A stretch of 64,000 nucleotides of DNA from Bacillus sp. SD075 (GCF_017355165.1 NZ_JADILK010000009.1:62001-126000); one strand, 5' to 3'; shown: positions 17,949 through 26,940, counted from the stretch's first letter. Translations and numbers: made by a program. The notes: generated from the sequence alone by a model not told the origin.

Positions 17949-19057
17949 GGAGCATCACCGCTTATGACAGGGATAAGCCGCAGCTGTTTCTCAGGAAGCT
18001 GGACATACACTTCCTTTCCTTGATAAAAGTATCCAAAATCATGAGTGTTAAATACGTCGACCCTTAGTAAAACGTCTTGAACATCCACCATGACATTCAC
18101 AACAGAACCAAAGAATTGGACGGATTTTATTTTACCTTTAAAAGTATTCATTCCTTCATCGGTCACATCCAGAATTCGGATTGCTTCAGGACGAATCGAA
18201 ACAGCAAGGTCCTCATCCGTCTGTAGTATCGAAGTTCCTTCCCTAACTTGATCTTTTACATTCAATTTAATCGGTTGTTCACTATTTTTAAGGGCGACCA
18301 CTATATTATCTTGTTGAACTTTTTCAACTTGAACGGGCAATAGATTAATCTCGCCTATAAAACTCGCCACAAAATCATTGGCCGGCCGATTATAGATTTC
18401 TGCCGGAGTCCCTACTTGGTGACATACACCATAATTGAACACAGCGATCCGATCGCTCATGGATAATGCCTCAGCCTGATCGTGTGTGACATAAATGGTG
18501 GTAATCCTATATTCACGCTGCAGCCTTAAGATTTCCACCCTCATTTCATCACGAAGCTTGGCGTCCAGATTACTTAATGGTTCATCCAGCAGTAATATTT
18601 CCGGTTCAATGACCAATGCCCTCGCAAGGGCCACCCGCTGCTGCTGCCCTCCGCTTAACTGGCTCACTTGACGATTCGAGTAGCTCTCCAGCCTGACCTT
18701 TTGGAGGGCATCCAGCACCCTCCTCTTTAAGTCAGCAGAAGAAACCTTTCTCACCCGCAAGCCAAATGCTACATTTTCAAAAACAGTCATGTGGGGAAAG
18801 AGGGCATAGTTTTGAAAAACCATGCCTGTATTTCTTTTCTCCGGAGGTACACGCGTCATATCTTTGCCGCCAAATCGGACGATACCTTTTGTTGGATAAT
18901 AAAAACCGGCAATCATCCGAAGCGTTGTCGTTTTACCGCAGCCACTTGGACCAAGAAAGGTAAAAAATTCACCTTCTTGGATTTCCAGATTTAAATGATC
19001 AACAGCTATCGTTTTTCCGAAGGCTTTTTGGACATTCTCTATTTTTATTGACGCCAT
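17945..19057 (-). CDS. ABC transporter ATPase (FbpC/PotA type)
   Basis: 370-aa ATPase with Walker A GPSGCGKTT near residue 38, Q-loop VFQNYALFPHM, signature LSGGQQQR, Walker B ILLLDEP and switch histidine VTHDQ. After about residue 240 comes a TOBE-type regulatory domain (SIRPEAIRI, then FFGSVVNVMV), as in the PotA, MalK and FbpC branch. It energises the fused permease downstream. Start ATG at 19057 has AAGGAAG ten bases upstream. The gene is 15 bases after the lipoprotein gene. Confidence 0.9.
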   Translation of the reverse strand: MASIKIENVQKAFGKTIAVDHLNLEIQEGEFFTFLGPSGCGKTTTLRMIAGFYYPTKGIVRFGGKDMTRVPPEKRNTGMVFQNYALFPHMTVFENVAFGLRVRKVSSADLKRRVLDALQKVRLESYSNRQVSQLSGGQQQRVALARALVIEPEILLLDEPLSNLDAKLRDEMRVEILRLQREYRITTIYVTHDQAEALSMSDRIAVFNYGVCHQVGTPAEIYNRPANDFVASFIGEINLLPVQVEKVQQDNIVVALKNSEQPIKLNVKDQVREGTSILQTDEDLAVSIRPEAIRILDVTDEGMNTFKGKIKSVQFFGSVVNVMVDVQDVLLRVDVFNTHDFGYFYQGKEVYVQLPEKQLRLIPVISGDAP

Positions 19058-19072
19058 CCCAACGACACTTCC

Positions 19073-20164
19073 TTATTCTTTAATTTCCTTATCTCCACTT
19101 TTAATAGTTTCGTCCCAATATTTCATCCACTCGTCACCTTTTTCCTGGAATGCATTCCAATCAATATCCATCGCTTTAATTTTTGTTTCCGTGATCCATT
19201 CAGGTAAATCCTTCACATCACTTCTGGTCGGAATCCTGTAAAATTCATCTGCCAAAGTTTTGGCTGCTTCTGGTGAATTCACAAACTCATAAAAGGCTTC
19301 AGCCGCTTTTGGATGCTTGGCACCTTCAACGATAGCGATACCTTCTGTCAATACTGGCGTTCCGCTTTCTGGAATGACGAACTCAAACGGATAATTTTTA
19401 TTTTCTTTCAGCATGACAACATCCGGCATTGCCCAAACGGAAAGTGAGCCCTCTCCTTTGGCTATCTTGTTATACATCATTTCAGGGTTCGCTGAATATT
19501 CCTTTGTGTTTTGGTCGAGCTTCTTTAACCAGTCATACCCCTCTTTTGGATCATTTGTATCCTTATACGTACGATAAATCATCGCAGAAAAAATTGTCCT
19601 CATCGTTCCGGAGGCTAACGGATAACGGATGATGATCTCGTCTTTCCACTTCGGATCGAGGAGCTCATCCCAATCTTTCGGAACCTCTTCTTTTGATAGT
19701 TCTTTGCTGTTATACATGATGACCTCCGGTGTCTGGCTCGTTCCCGTCCAATACCATTCCGGATCGTGGAATCCTTCATCGAGACTATCAGAATAGGTAG
19801 GTTCATATGCAGCCAGCAACCCATCATCTTTCGCTTGATTGAAGTTCGTGGAAGGTGCCCCCCACCAAACGTCTGCTTGCGGATTACTTTTCTCTGATCG
19901 AACACGGTCAAGGATTTCCTGAGACCCCATATCAAGCCACTCAACATCAATACCATATTCATCTTCGAACTGCTTTTCGAATTTTGATAAAATATCTTTG
20001 CCATGCGGTGAATAAACAACGATCTTATCTTCCATCTCACCCTTTTCTCCCTTGGCACCGCCAGCATCCGAATTCGTTTTCGTATCTGTACCGTTACACC
20101 CTGAAATCAATAGTGCTGCCGATAGTGTCAGTACTGAAACAAGCGACTTTTTCCTATTTTCCAT
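19073..20164 (-). CDS. Substrate-binding lipoprotein of the FbpA/AfuA/PhnS class
   Basis: 363 aa. Lipoprotein signal with lipobox LISGC (Cys near residue 23), then a Gly/Lys/Asp-rich linker. The mature domain matches the Fe3+/thiamine/phosphonate binding-protein superfamily: KIVVYSPHGKDILSKFEKQF, the ADVWWGAP block and TEGIAIVEGAKHPKAAEAFY near the C-terminal half. AfuA relatives bind hexose phosphates rather than iron, so iron transport should not be assumed. Start overlaps the stop of the upstream ROK regulator by one base (TAATG), so regulator and transporter are coupled. GGGGG seven bases upstream. Confidence 0.87.
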   Translation of the reverse strand: MENRKKSLVSVLTLSAALLISGCNGTDTKTNSDAGGAKGEKGEMEDKIVVYSPHGKDILSKFEKQFEDEYGIDVEWLDMGSQEILDRVRSEKSNPQADVWWGAPSTNFNQAKDDGLLAAYEPTYSDSLDEGFHDPEWYWTGTSQTPEVIMYNSKELSKEEVPKDWDELLDPKWKDEIIIRYPLASGTMRTIFSAMIYRTYKDTNDPKEGYDWLKKLDQNTKEYSANPEMMYNKIAKGEGSLSVWAMPDVVMLKENKNYPFEFVIPESGTPVLTEGIAIVEGAKHPKAAEAFYEFVNSPEAAKTLADEFYRIPTRSDVKDLPEWITETKIKAMDIDWNAFQEKGDEWMKYWDETIKSGDKEIKE

Positions 20165-21393
20165 TAATGATCCCCCTCATCACGAAAATTCAAAATGCCA
20201 TCATATTCCCTTAAGAAAAGGGAAACCGCTCCTAGTACTCCTGCGTCTTCTCCCAGTTGTGAAGTTTTCATTTCTACTAAACTTGGAAGATATCGATCAA
20301 CGATTTCCCGAATTCTAGGTAAAATGTATTCAGATGAATTTAATACACCACCTCCTAAAATAATCACTTCTGGATTCAGCAAACTAGCCGCATTGACAAT
20401 TCCGCAGGCCAAATGTTCGATAGCTTCATTTATGACGGCCATAGCTGTTGCATCTCCTTTTTTTGCTGACAAAAAAGCATCCTCCCCCGATAGTTCGGTA
20501 GATTTGGCCCGTTCGAATAAAAAATGATGAGGATCCATGAGAACCTCCCTTGTAAAATGACCGCCAATCGACTTTCCTCCTGCGACACTTTCCAAATAGC
20601 CGTATCTATGGAAAATCGGCTTGAATTCACGCTTCATATCCTCTTTGTCCGTAACCATATATCCCATTTCCCCAGCTGCACTGGAAGCCCCTCTGTATAA
20701 CTGGTTATTCAAGATAATGCCGCTTCCTATCCCCGTGCCTACAGCAATGAACAGCAAATTCCGCTTATTTTGTGCATTACCCAGCCACTGTTCACCTAGT
20801 GCAGCCGCGTTTACATCATTGTCTAGAAAAATTGGGAAATCAAAATACCGCTTCGCTTCGGCTATAAACGGATATTGTACCCAGCCTAAACTCGGTGCCT
20901 CTATTACTAATCCGCTTGCCGTTTGCGTTATACCAGGGATTCCGACACCCATCCCTAATATCCTGCCTTTCGCAATTTGATTCTTTGCAATTAACCGTTC
21001 GGTTTCAATCGCCACCTGTTCAAGCAGCCCTGATTGTAAATAGGTGCTTGTTGAAAAACTAGTATCGGCGAGGATGTTTCCAATTAAATCACTTAAAATG
21101 ATCTTCACCTTCGTCCCGCCTATATCGACCCCAATGATATAGGCAGCCTTTTCATTAAAAAAGAGCTGTATGGGCCTCCTCCCACCTTGAGAAGAGGATT
21201 CTCCTATTCCTTTCTCAAATACCCATTTCTCCTGTATAAGTTCATCCACAGCCAGAGAAACAGTTGGTTTACTTAGCTGGAGTTTAACCGCGATTTCAGC
21301 TCTTGAAATGGGTGAACATTCTTGGATGCATTGAATGATTCTTTTTTTATTTACATACTTTTGATGACTGGGTGTTCTTTTAAAACTCATCAC
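20164..21393 (-). CDS. ROK-family transcriptional regulator (XylR/NagC type)
   Basis: 409 aa. An N-terminal winged helix (residues about 15-75, SRAEIAVKLQLSKPTVSLAV as the recognition region) is followed by a ROK sugar-kinase-like domain with GVDIGGTKVKI near residue 105 and a GIVNAASLLNPEVIILGG block. ROK regulators bind a sugar or sugar derivative and release DNA. I did not confirm the zinc-binding cysteine set of active ROK kinases. It is the first gene of the importer-lyase operon and divergent from the PIG-L deacetylase gene. XylR-type palindromes in the shared promoter region indicate autoregulation plus control of both sides. GTG start at 21393 with AAGG seven bases upstream; ATG at 21390 is an alternative. 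Confidence 0.87.
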   Translation of the reverse strand: MMSFKRTPSHQKYVNKKRIIQCIQECSPISRAEIAVKLQLSKPTVSLAVDELIQEKWVFEKGIGESSSQGGRRPIQLFFNEKAAYIIGVDIGGTKVKIILSDLIGNILADTSFSTSTYLQSGLLEQVAIETERLIAKNQIAKGRILGMGVGIPGITQTASGLVIEAPSLGWVQYPFIAEAKRYFDFPIFLDNDVNAAALGEQWLGNAQNKRNLLFIAVGTGIGSGIILNNQLYRGASSAAGEMGYMVTDKEDMKREFKPIFHRYGYLESVAGGKSIGGHFTREVLMDPHHFLFERAKSTELSGEDAFLSAKKGDATAMAVINEAIEHLACGIVNAASLLNPEVIILGGGVLNSSEYILPRIREIVDRYLPSLVEMKTSQLGEDAGVLGAVSLFLREYDGILNFRDEGDH

Positions 21394-21410
21394 ATCACGG
21401 CCTTACATCA

Positions 21411-21441
21411 TTTAGTTAGTAAATCTTCCTAATTAAGTAAA
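21411..21441. promoter_or_regulatory. Imperfect ROK operator near the regulator start
   Basis: TTTAGTTAGTAAAT at the left resembles the left arm of the perfect site at 21569, and AATTAAGTAAA at the right is its imperfect inverse. It starts 18 bases upstream of the regulator start, suited to block the minus-strand promoter or initiation. Confidence 0.5.
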
Positions 21442-21568
21442 AATATAACTCAAAAAAACTCTTCGTACAAGTTATTTTCTGAACATTCTAAATATTAATC
21501 TTTAATAGTTACTTCGAATCATTTACATTTATAACCAATAATGATATTTATTAGATAAGATTTTTCGC

Positions 21569-21595
21569 AGGTTAGTTAGAAAATATTACTAACCT
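21569..21595. promoter_or_regulatory. Perfect XylR/ROK-type operator
   Basis: AGGTTAGT (21569-21576) and ACTAACCT (21588-21595) are perfect 8-bp arms with an 11-base AT spacer. This matches the general layout of xylO sites bound by ROK repressors. It lies 62 bases upstream of the deacetylase start, within the divergent region, so one regulator can govern both transcripts. Confidence 0.65.
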
Positions 21596-21656
21596 ACATT
21601 AATTTCTTCACAGACGCTTAGGTGTTTCATTAAAGTTGAAGGAGGTTAAAAGAATA

Positions 21657-24164
21657 ATGAAAAATGCTTTGTTATCGTTGCTTTCCCTTTTTTTAGTTCT
21701 TGCATTATTGCCGTTTGGAGGTAGCGCTGCAAATCCTGATGAAACCAATGTTGAGTTATGGAATGCGGTCAAGCCGCTCGAGACGACTGTGACTTTCTTG
21801 AACAGCGGTGCCCATCCAGATGATGAACGCAGTGACTTCCTTGCTTATCTATCCCGAGGGTTAGGGGTGAAGACATCCAGCCTGATTGCAAACCGTGGTG
21901 AAGGAGGACAAAATGAAATAGGGGATGAACTGGACAATGCTCTTGGTATCATCCGTTCGAGGGAAATGATAGAAGCTGCAAAAATCACCGGGGTTAAGGC
22001 CTATCATCTAAGTGAGACTACCTCAGACCCCATTTATGATTTCGGCTTCTCTAAAACACCAGAGGAAACATTAGAAAAATGGGGCGAAGAACTCACATAT
22101 GAACGGCTTATCCGCTTTATTCGGACGTATCAGCCGGATATATTGATGCCATCCTTTCAGAATGATAATACACAGCATGGACATCATCGAACAATGACAA
22201 TCTTAAGTGAACGCGCGTTTAAGGATGCTGCCGACCCAACTGTTTTTCCACAACAATTGAAACAAGGTCTATCAATATGGCAAGTGAAAAAGTTATATTT
22301 GCCCGTTTCCTCGGCAGATCAAGCAACCACGTCTATTGAAATCGGTAAATATGACCCAATATACAATATGACTTATCCACAGCTTGGAGAACAATCCCGC
22401 TATCTGCATAAAAGCCAAGGCATGGGTTCGGATATCCCTGCAGCACCTCGCCAGATCCATCTAGATTTGAAACAAAGCTCAGTTGATACAAAAAGCCAGT
22501 CGGACCTCTTCGCGGGTGTACCTTACAATTTTACTGAATGGGCTGAAAAACTACCTCGCTCAGCTTCAAAATTAAAAGGTGAAGTTAAATACCTGCAACG
22601 CAATTTGGACGCTGTTATTACGGCCTATCCAAATGATAAACGTGTTTTTTCTACATCCCAAACAGCCCTCTCCAAAGTTCGTTCAATTACTGCGCAAGTC
22701 AAAAAGGCAAAGCTAAGCCCTGCCATTAAGAACGATTTGCTTCATAAGCTCTCATTAAAAGAAGATCAATTGCAAACCGTCAGTTATGTTTCCTCAGGAC
22801 TCGAAGTTCAAGCTAAAGCAGCTTCAAAGATCCTTACGAAAGGTCAAAAAACGTATGTAACCGTAACCGTGAAGAATAACGGGAAACAAACATTGAAAAA
22901 AGTCGCTGCAGCATTGAATGTGCCTAAAGGATGGAAGAGCAAAACAAAGTCTAAAGATGTCAATCTAGCACCAAATAAATCAACGAAGATGACCTACCTG
23001 GTTGAAGTCCCTGAAGATGCAGCTTATTACCATGCCTATGATGAGTCAACCATTACAACCAGCATTTCTTATAAATACGGCAGCACAAAAACTGCCATCA
23101 AGGAAGAATTGGACGGAACGATTGCTGTCCTTCCCGACGTTGGCCTTACCCTATCTCCTGAAGACATCGTCGTAAATACAGCAGATGTTAAAAAGGAAAT
23201 CCCTGTGACTGTAACCTTGAAAAACTATACAGAAGGCAAAGCATCAGCAAAGGTCGCTTTAAAAGTCCCCGAAAATTGGGGAATTCAACCCAAAAATCCC
23301 ACGGTATCATTTAAGGAAAAATCAGAAGAAAAACAAGTGAAGTTCACCCTCAGACCATCGAAAACAATTCAAAATGGTGAATATCAGGTTAAGGCAGTTG
23401 CTACTGTCAATGGAAAAACCTTTGATTCGACCATTCAGGAAATTTCTTATGACCATATCGGAACATTCTATTACCAATACCCGGCAGCTATCAACACCGT
23501 TGCATTTGAGCTTTTGATGCCCGCTTCATTAAAAGTTGGTTATATTGAAAGCGGCTTCGATAAAGTGGCGGATTACTTAAGCAATGCAGGTCTTAACATC
23601 ACGAAGTTAACAGCAACTGATTTAACTGAAGGTGATTTAAGCCAATATGACACGATCGTTACAGGCATACGCGCCTATCTATCCAGGGAAGATTTAAAGG
23701 CAAATAACGCTCGCTTGCTTGAATATGTGGAAAACGGCGGTCATTTCGTCGTTCAATACCATAAACCGGGTGATGGTTGGGATGCAGAGAAAACTGCTCC
23801 ATATCCTCTTACCCTTGGGAATCCTTCCATTCGCTGGCGGGTAACCGATGAAAATGCCGCGGTAAACGTGTCGAAGCCAGAATCGGCGCTATTTAACTAT
23901 CCAAATAAAATAACAAGGGATGACTGGAGCAATTGGGTGCAAGAAAGAGGATTGTACTTCCCGATGAAGTGGGATGAACGGTTTGAAACGTTCATTTCGA
24001 TGGCCGATCCAAATGAAGAACCATTTGATGGCGGAATCCTTATGGCTAAATACGGTAATGGCACCTACCTCTATACCAACCTTGTCCTATACAGGCAAAT
24101 TCAAGGCCAGATTCCAGGCGGATATCGGATCATGACGAACTTGATTAGTTACGGTGACAAGTAA
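21657..24164 (+). CDS. Secreted PIG-L (LmbE) deacetylase with NEW3-like and ThuA-like domains
   Basis: 835 aa from the ATG at 21657; a TTG seven codons earlier sits on top of the ribosome site. Signal peptide at residues 1-25 (KN, long Leu-rich core, GGSAA). PIG-L domain about 40-250 with the zinc motif AHPDDE at 52-57, RGEGGQNE at 80-87 and the second metal motif HGHH at 174-177. A central region (about 385-610) shows two beta-sandwich NEW3-like repeats found in secreted glycosidases, and the last 210 residues resemble a ThuA/glutamine-amidotransferase-like fold (KVGYIESGFDKVADYL). PIG-L enzymes remove N-acetyl groups from amino sugars. An extracellular enzyme divergent from a ROK-controlled importer suggests that it processes a conjugate before uptake. 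Confidence 0.85.
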   Translation: MKNALLSLLSLFLVLALLPFGGSAANPDETNVELWNAVKPLETTVTFLNSGAHPDDERSDFLAYLSRGLGVKTSSLIANRGEGGQNEIGDELDNALGIIRSREMIEAAKITGVKAYHLSETTSDPIYDFGFSKTPEETLEKWGEELTYERLIRFIRTYQPDILMPSFQNDNTQHGHHRTMTILSERAFKDAADPTVFPQQLKQGLSIWQVKKLYLPVSSADQATTSIEIGKYDPIYNMTYPQLGEQSRYLHKSQGMGSDIPAAPRQIHLDLKQSSVDTKSQSDLFAGVPYNFTEWAEKLPRSASKLKGEVKYLQRNLDAVITAYPNDKRVFSTSQTALSKVRSITAQVKKAKLSPAIKNDLLHKLSLKEDQLQTVSYVSSGLEVQAKAASKILTKGQKTYVTVTVKNNGKQTLKKVAAALNVPKGWKSKTKSKDVNLAPNKSTKMTYLVEVPEDAAYYHAYDESTITTSISYKYGSTKTAIKEELDGTIAVLPDVGLTLSPEDIVVNTADVKKEIPVTVTLKNYTEGKASAKVALKVPENWGIQPKNPTVSFKEKSEEKQVKFTLRPSKTIQNGEYQVKAVATVNGKTFDSTIQEISYDHIGTFYYQYPAAINTVAFELLMPASLKVGYIESGFDKVADYLSNAGLNITKLTATDLTEGDLSQYDTIVTGIRAYLSREDLKANNARLLEYVENGGHFVVQYHKPGDGWDAEKTAPYPLTLGNPSIRWRVTDENAAVNVSKPESALFNYPNKITRDDWSNWVQERGLYFPMKWDERFETFISMADPNEEPFDGGILMAKYGNGTYLYTNLVLYRQIQGQIPGGYRIMTNLISYGDK

Positions 24165-24172
24165 ATAGAGAA

Positions 24173-24212
24173 GAAACCTATGCATGTGTTGAATGCATAG
24201 GTTTCTTTTTTT
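24173..24212 (+). terminator. Terminator of the PIG-L gene
   Basis: Perfect 13-bp stem GAAACCTATGCAT / ATGCATAGGTTTC with a seven-base loop and seven T residues. Confidence 0.93.
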
Positions 24213-24283
24213 GATGTTTGCCCGATCGAAGCAGATATAAATAAAAACATCGACTGACAGATAGGTTTCTACTCTTCAATAAA

Positions 24284-24370
24284 AAGAGTTATGCACAAAG
24301 ATAAGGGAAAGTCTATGCGTTTGGGCTTCCTCTCCCCGCATTCCTTTGTCCACACTTTATGCATAACTTC
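24284..24370. repeat. Inverted-repeat element with DnaA-box-like motifs, copy A
   Basis: Left end TTATGCACA (24289-24297); right end TTGTCCACA (24346-24354) followed by TTATGCATAAC. The ends are inverted and can form a long imperfect hairpin. TTATNCACA is the DnaA-box consensus. A related copy lies at 36465-36555. Confidence 0.55.
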
Positions 24371-24406
24371 ATTCATGATCTACCATGATTTCTTACAGGC
24401 ATCCCT

Positions 24407-25141
24407 TTAAAGCACTTTGCTCAAGAATGCTTTGGTTCTTTCGTGCTGAGGGTTACCGAATAATTCATTCGGCTCATTTTCTTCCACGATATACCCTCCA
24501 TCCATGAATATGACCCGGTCCCCGACTTCCCGGGCAAAGCCCATTTCATGCGTAACAACGACCATTGTCATGCCTTCTTTTGCAAGTTGTTTCATTACCT
24601 CCAAAACATCCCCGACCATTTCAGGGTCAAGAGCCGAAGTCGGTTCATCGAATAGCATGATCTTCGGATTCATCGCTAATGCCCTCGCGATGGCGACCCG
24701 TTGTTTTTGTCCGCCGGAAAGTTCCCCTGGATAGCTATTTGCTTTTTCCTTAAGACCAACCTTATCCAATAACTCAAGCGCTAACCTTCCTGCTTCCGCT
24801 TTATCGGTGGCATGAATTTTAATAGGGCCCAAAGTTATGTTTTCCATTACGGTTTTATGAGGGAATAGATTGAAATGTTGAAAAACCATTCCAACTTCTT
24901 GCCGGACTTTGTTTATATTGATTTTCCCTTTAGGATCGGTAATATCATGTCCGTTAATGACCACCTCACCGCCCGTAACTTCCTCAAGGAGATTCAGGCA
25001 ACGCAGAAATGTACTCTTTCCAGATCCAGAGGGGCCTATTACGCAAATTACTTCCTTTTCCTGCACTTCTGCATTAATATCTTTTAAAACCTCGACAGTC
25101 CCAAATGATTTTCTCAGTTTTTTTACAGTAATGATGCTCAT
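24407..25141 (-). CDS. Polar amino-acid ABC transporter ATPase (GlnQ/ArtR type)
   Basis: 244-aa ATPase with Walker [10 protein letters not shown] near residue 34, Q-loop [10 protein letters not shown], signature LSGGQKQR, Walker B IMLFDEP and switch histidine VTHEM. The [16 protein letters not shown] run is characteristic of the GlnQ/HisP branch. It is the last gene of the lipoprotein-permease-ATPase operon; its ATG overlaps the permease stop by four bases. Substrate is probably glutamine, glutamate or arginine by family; sequence does not decide. Confidence 0.9.
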   Translation of the reverse strand: MSIITVKKLRKSFGTVEVLKDINAEVQEKEVICVIGPSGSGKSTFLRCLNLLEEVTGGEVVINGHDITDPKGKININKVRQEVGMVFQHFNLFPHKTVMENITLGPIKIHATDKAEAGRLALELLDKVGLKEKANSYPGELSGGQKQRVAIARALAMNPKIMLFDEPTSALDPEMVGDVLEVMKQLAKEGMTMVVVTHEMGFAREVGDRVIFMDGGYIVEENEPNELFGNPQHERTKAFLSKVL

Positions 25142-25782
25142 CGAACATGTACCCTCCTCTCTATGAAATTAGCAATTAGGGTTAACAAATAGATGATGAT
25201 AAAGTAAATCACACCAACAGCCAGCCAAATCTTGAATGCCTCAAAGGTTGCCGAAGCCTGAATCTGGCCTTGCTGGGTTAGATCCGCTATACCAATGACT
25301 GATAGGAGAGAAGTGTCTTTCAAGCTGATGATCGATTGGTTCGTAATGGTAGGGAGCATCCTTCTAAAGGCTTGCGGCAGCACGACATATCTCATCGTTT
25401 GAGTACCAGTGAACCCGATTGACCTTGCCGCTTCCGTTTGTCCTTTATCAATGGATTGTATCCCTGCCCTTATTATTTCAGCAAAATATGCCCCTGCATT
25501 GATTGCAACGGTAATTATTCCGGCTGTTGTACTGTTCAAAGAAATCAAATTCAGTGAATTCACACCAAAATATATAAAAAACAACTGCACAATGAACGGT
25601 GTCCCACGTATCGCATCCACATAAACCTTTGCAATCCAGTTTAAGATCTTGATGGGGGCAAGTCGCAGCAAGGCCACCACTAAACCAATCAAAAAACCTA
25701 AGATAATGGCAATCACAAAGATATAAAGTGTCACCTGAAGTCCTTTTAATAATATAGGCAATGCCGCAACAATTATATCCAT
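25138..25782 (-). CDS. Polar amino-acid ABC transporter permease
   Basis: 214-aa HisM/GlnP-type permease with a hydrophobic start, the coupling motif [15 protein letters not shown] and about five membrane segments. A single permease implies a homodimer, as in GlnP-type importers. The gene is separated from the upstream lipoprotein gene by an intercistronic hairpin (25808-25824) and overlaps the ATPase start by four bases. Confidence 0.88.
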   Translation of the reverse strand: MDIIVAALPILLKGLQVTLYIFVIAIILGFLIGLVVALLRLAPIKILNWIAKVYVDAIRGTPFIVQLFFIYFGVNSLNLISLNSTTAGIITVAINAGAYFAEIIRAGIQSIDKGQTEAARSIGFTGTQTMRYVVLPQAFRRMLPTITNQSIISLKDTSLLSVIGIADLTQQGQIQASATFEAFKIWLAVGVIYFIIIYLLTLIANFIERRVHVR

Positions 25783-25807
25783 TCCTTACACCCCTTTGAA
25801 AAAGAAA

Positions 25808-25824
25808 GCGCGCTTTAAGCGCGC
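25808..25824 (-). terminator. Intercistronic hairpin between lipoprotein and permease genes
   Basis: GCGCGCTT and AAGCGCGC form an eight-base GC-rich stem, followed on the minus strand by a T-rich run TTTCTTTTTC. It probably causes partial termination or 3' processing, giving more binding protein than permease. Confidence 0.65.
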
Positions 25825-25846
25825 CTATTAAGCTTTAATCTATTAT

Positions 25847-26623
25847 TTATTCACCAAGATACGTTTTAATTATCTCATCATATGTGCCGTCTTTTTTCAG
25901 ATTGGCAAGACCATCATTTATTTTTTTCAATAAATCTTCGTTTTTCCCTTTCAATACAGCAATTCCATACTGGTCACCATTCAAACGGTCACCTACGATT
26001 TTCAACCCAAGATCTTTTTGGGCGATTGCATAGGAGATAACAGGATAATCTTCTATAAGAGCATCGGCGTTGCCGTTTGCCACTTCCTGGAACATTGCTG
26101 GACTATCATTGAATTGAACAACTTTTATTCCTAGTTTCGTAGCATTATCCTGTGCATATTTAGCACCTGTTGTCCCTTTTTTCACTGCTATGGTTTTTCC
26201 TTTAATATCTTTAACAGTTTTAGTACTTGTATTATCTTTTTTAACAACTATTGACAATCCCGCATCAAAATACGGTGTTGAGAAATCTACTACCTTTTTT
26301 CTTTCCTCTGTAATGCTCATTCCCGCAATGGCCACATCAAGCTGATTGGCTTGCATCGCTGGGATGATTCCGCCGAAATCCATTGGAGACAATTTGATTT
26401 TAAAATCCTGGTCTTTCGCTATTGCATTGATCAATTCAATATCAATACCTTTATAGTCGTTCCCCTCTTTAAATTCAAAGGGAGGATAAGTCGTATCCAC
26501 ACCAACTTTATATACCTTTTCAGTTTTCTTTTCTTCACCTGCATTTTTTTCGTCATTGTTGCCACAAGCCGAGATAAAGATAGTTAGAATCAAAAACATA
26601 CTAAGTAAACCAAGTTTCTTCAT
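25847..26623 (-). CDS. Polar amino-acid-binding lipoprotein (GlnH/ArtP type)
   Basis: 258 aa. Lipobox ISAC with Cys at about residue 20 after a KK-hydrophobic signal. The SBP_bac_3 domain is classical: VGVDTTYPPFEFKEG, IIPAMQANQLDVAIAGMSIT and the GTTGAKYA loop that contacts the ligand carboxylate. Members bind Gln, Glu, Arg or Lys. It is the promoter-proximal gene of its operon. Upstream sequence (26624-26760) is AT-rich, with no clear terminator leader. Confidence 0.88.
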   Translation of the reverse strand: MKKLGLLSMFLILTIFISACGNNDEKNAGEEKKTEKVYKVGVDTTYPPFEFKEGNDYKGIDIELINAIAKDQDFKIKLSPMDFGGIIPAMQANQLDVAIAGMSITEERKKVVDFSTPYFDAGLSIVVKKDNTSTKTVKDIKGKTIAVKKGTTGAKYAQDNATKLGIKVVQFNDSPAMFQEVANGNADALIEDYPVISYAIAQKDLGLKIVGDRLNGDQYGIAVLKGKNEDLLKKINDGLANLKKDGTYDEIIKTYLGE

Positions 26624-26763
26624 TCAAATCACTCCAATTCTTAGATTATACGTGATAATAAAATAATTCTCCCTATAATATAGCATAAGAACAAAGCATT
26701 ATAATATGAATTTTTTGAATAAATATTATTTTCTTCAAATAATGATTATGGATGTTTTCCCCA

Positions 26764-26868
26764 TTATTGTTCAAGCTCTGGAAGCGTATGGAATCCTTCT
26801 CTATAAAAATAGCCGATCATTGCTACCATTACTGTAAAACAAGCCATTAGAGGGTGATTTTTAGTCAT
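26764..26868 (-). CDS. Possible 34-aa membrane peptide or gene fragment
   Basis: ATG at 26868 to TAA at 26764. A hydrophobic stretch (MACFTVMVAMIGYFY) is followed by EGFHTLPELE. GGGG directly abuts the ATG, which is too close for a good ribosome site. It may be a real micro-protein or part of the decayed region that follows. Confidence 0.25.
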   Translation of the reverse strand: MTKNHPLMACFTVMVAMIGYFYREGFHTLPELEQ

Positions 26869-26908
26869 CCCCTGACAGGAGGATCCCTTTATTTAAATTT
26901 AAGCCCCT

Positions 26909-26940
26909 ACTTATGCAACTACTCCGTCAGTTGCATAAGT
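26909..26940. repeat. Perfect 12-bp inverted repeat
   Basis: ACTTATGCAACT and AGTTGCATAAGT around an eight-base spacer. No T tract follows, so it is not an obvious terminator. It lies at the edge of the decayed stretch 26.9-27.8 kb. Confidence 0.6.
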
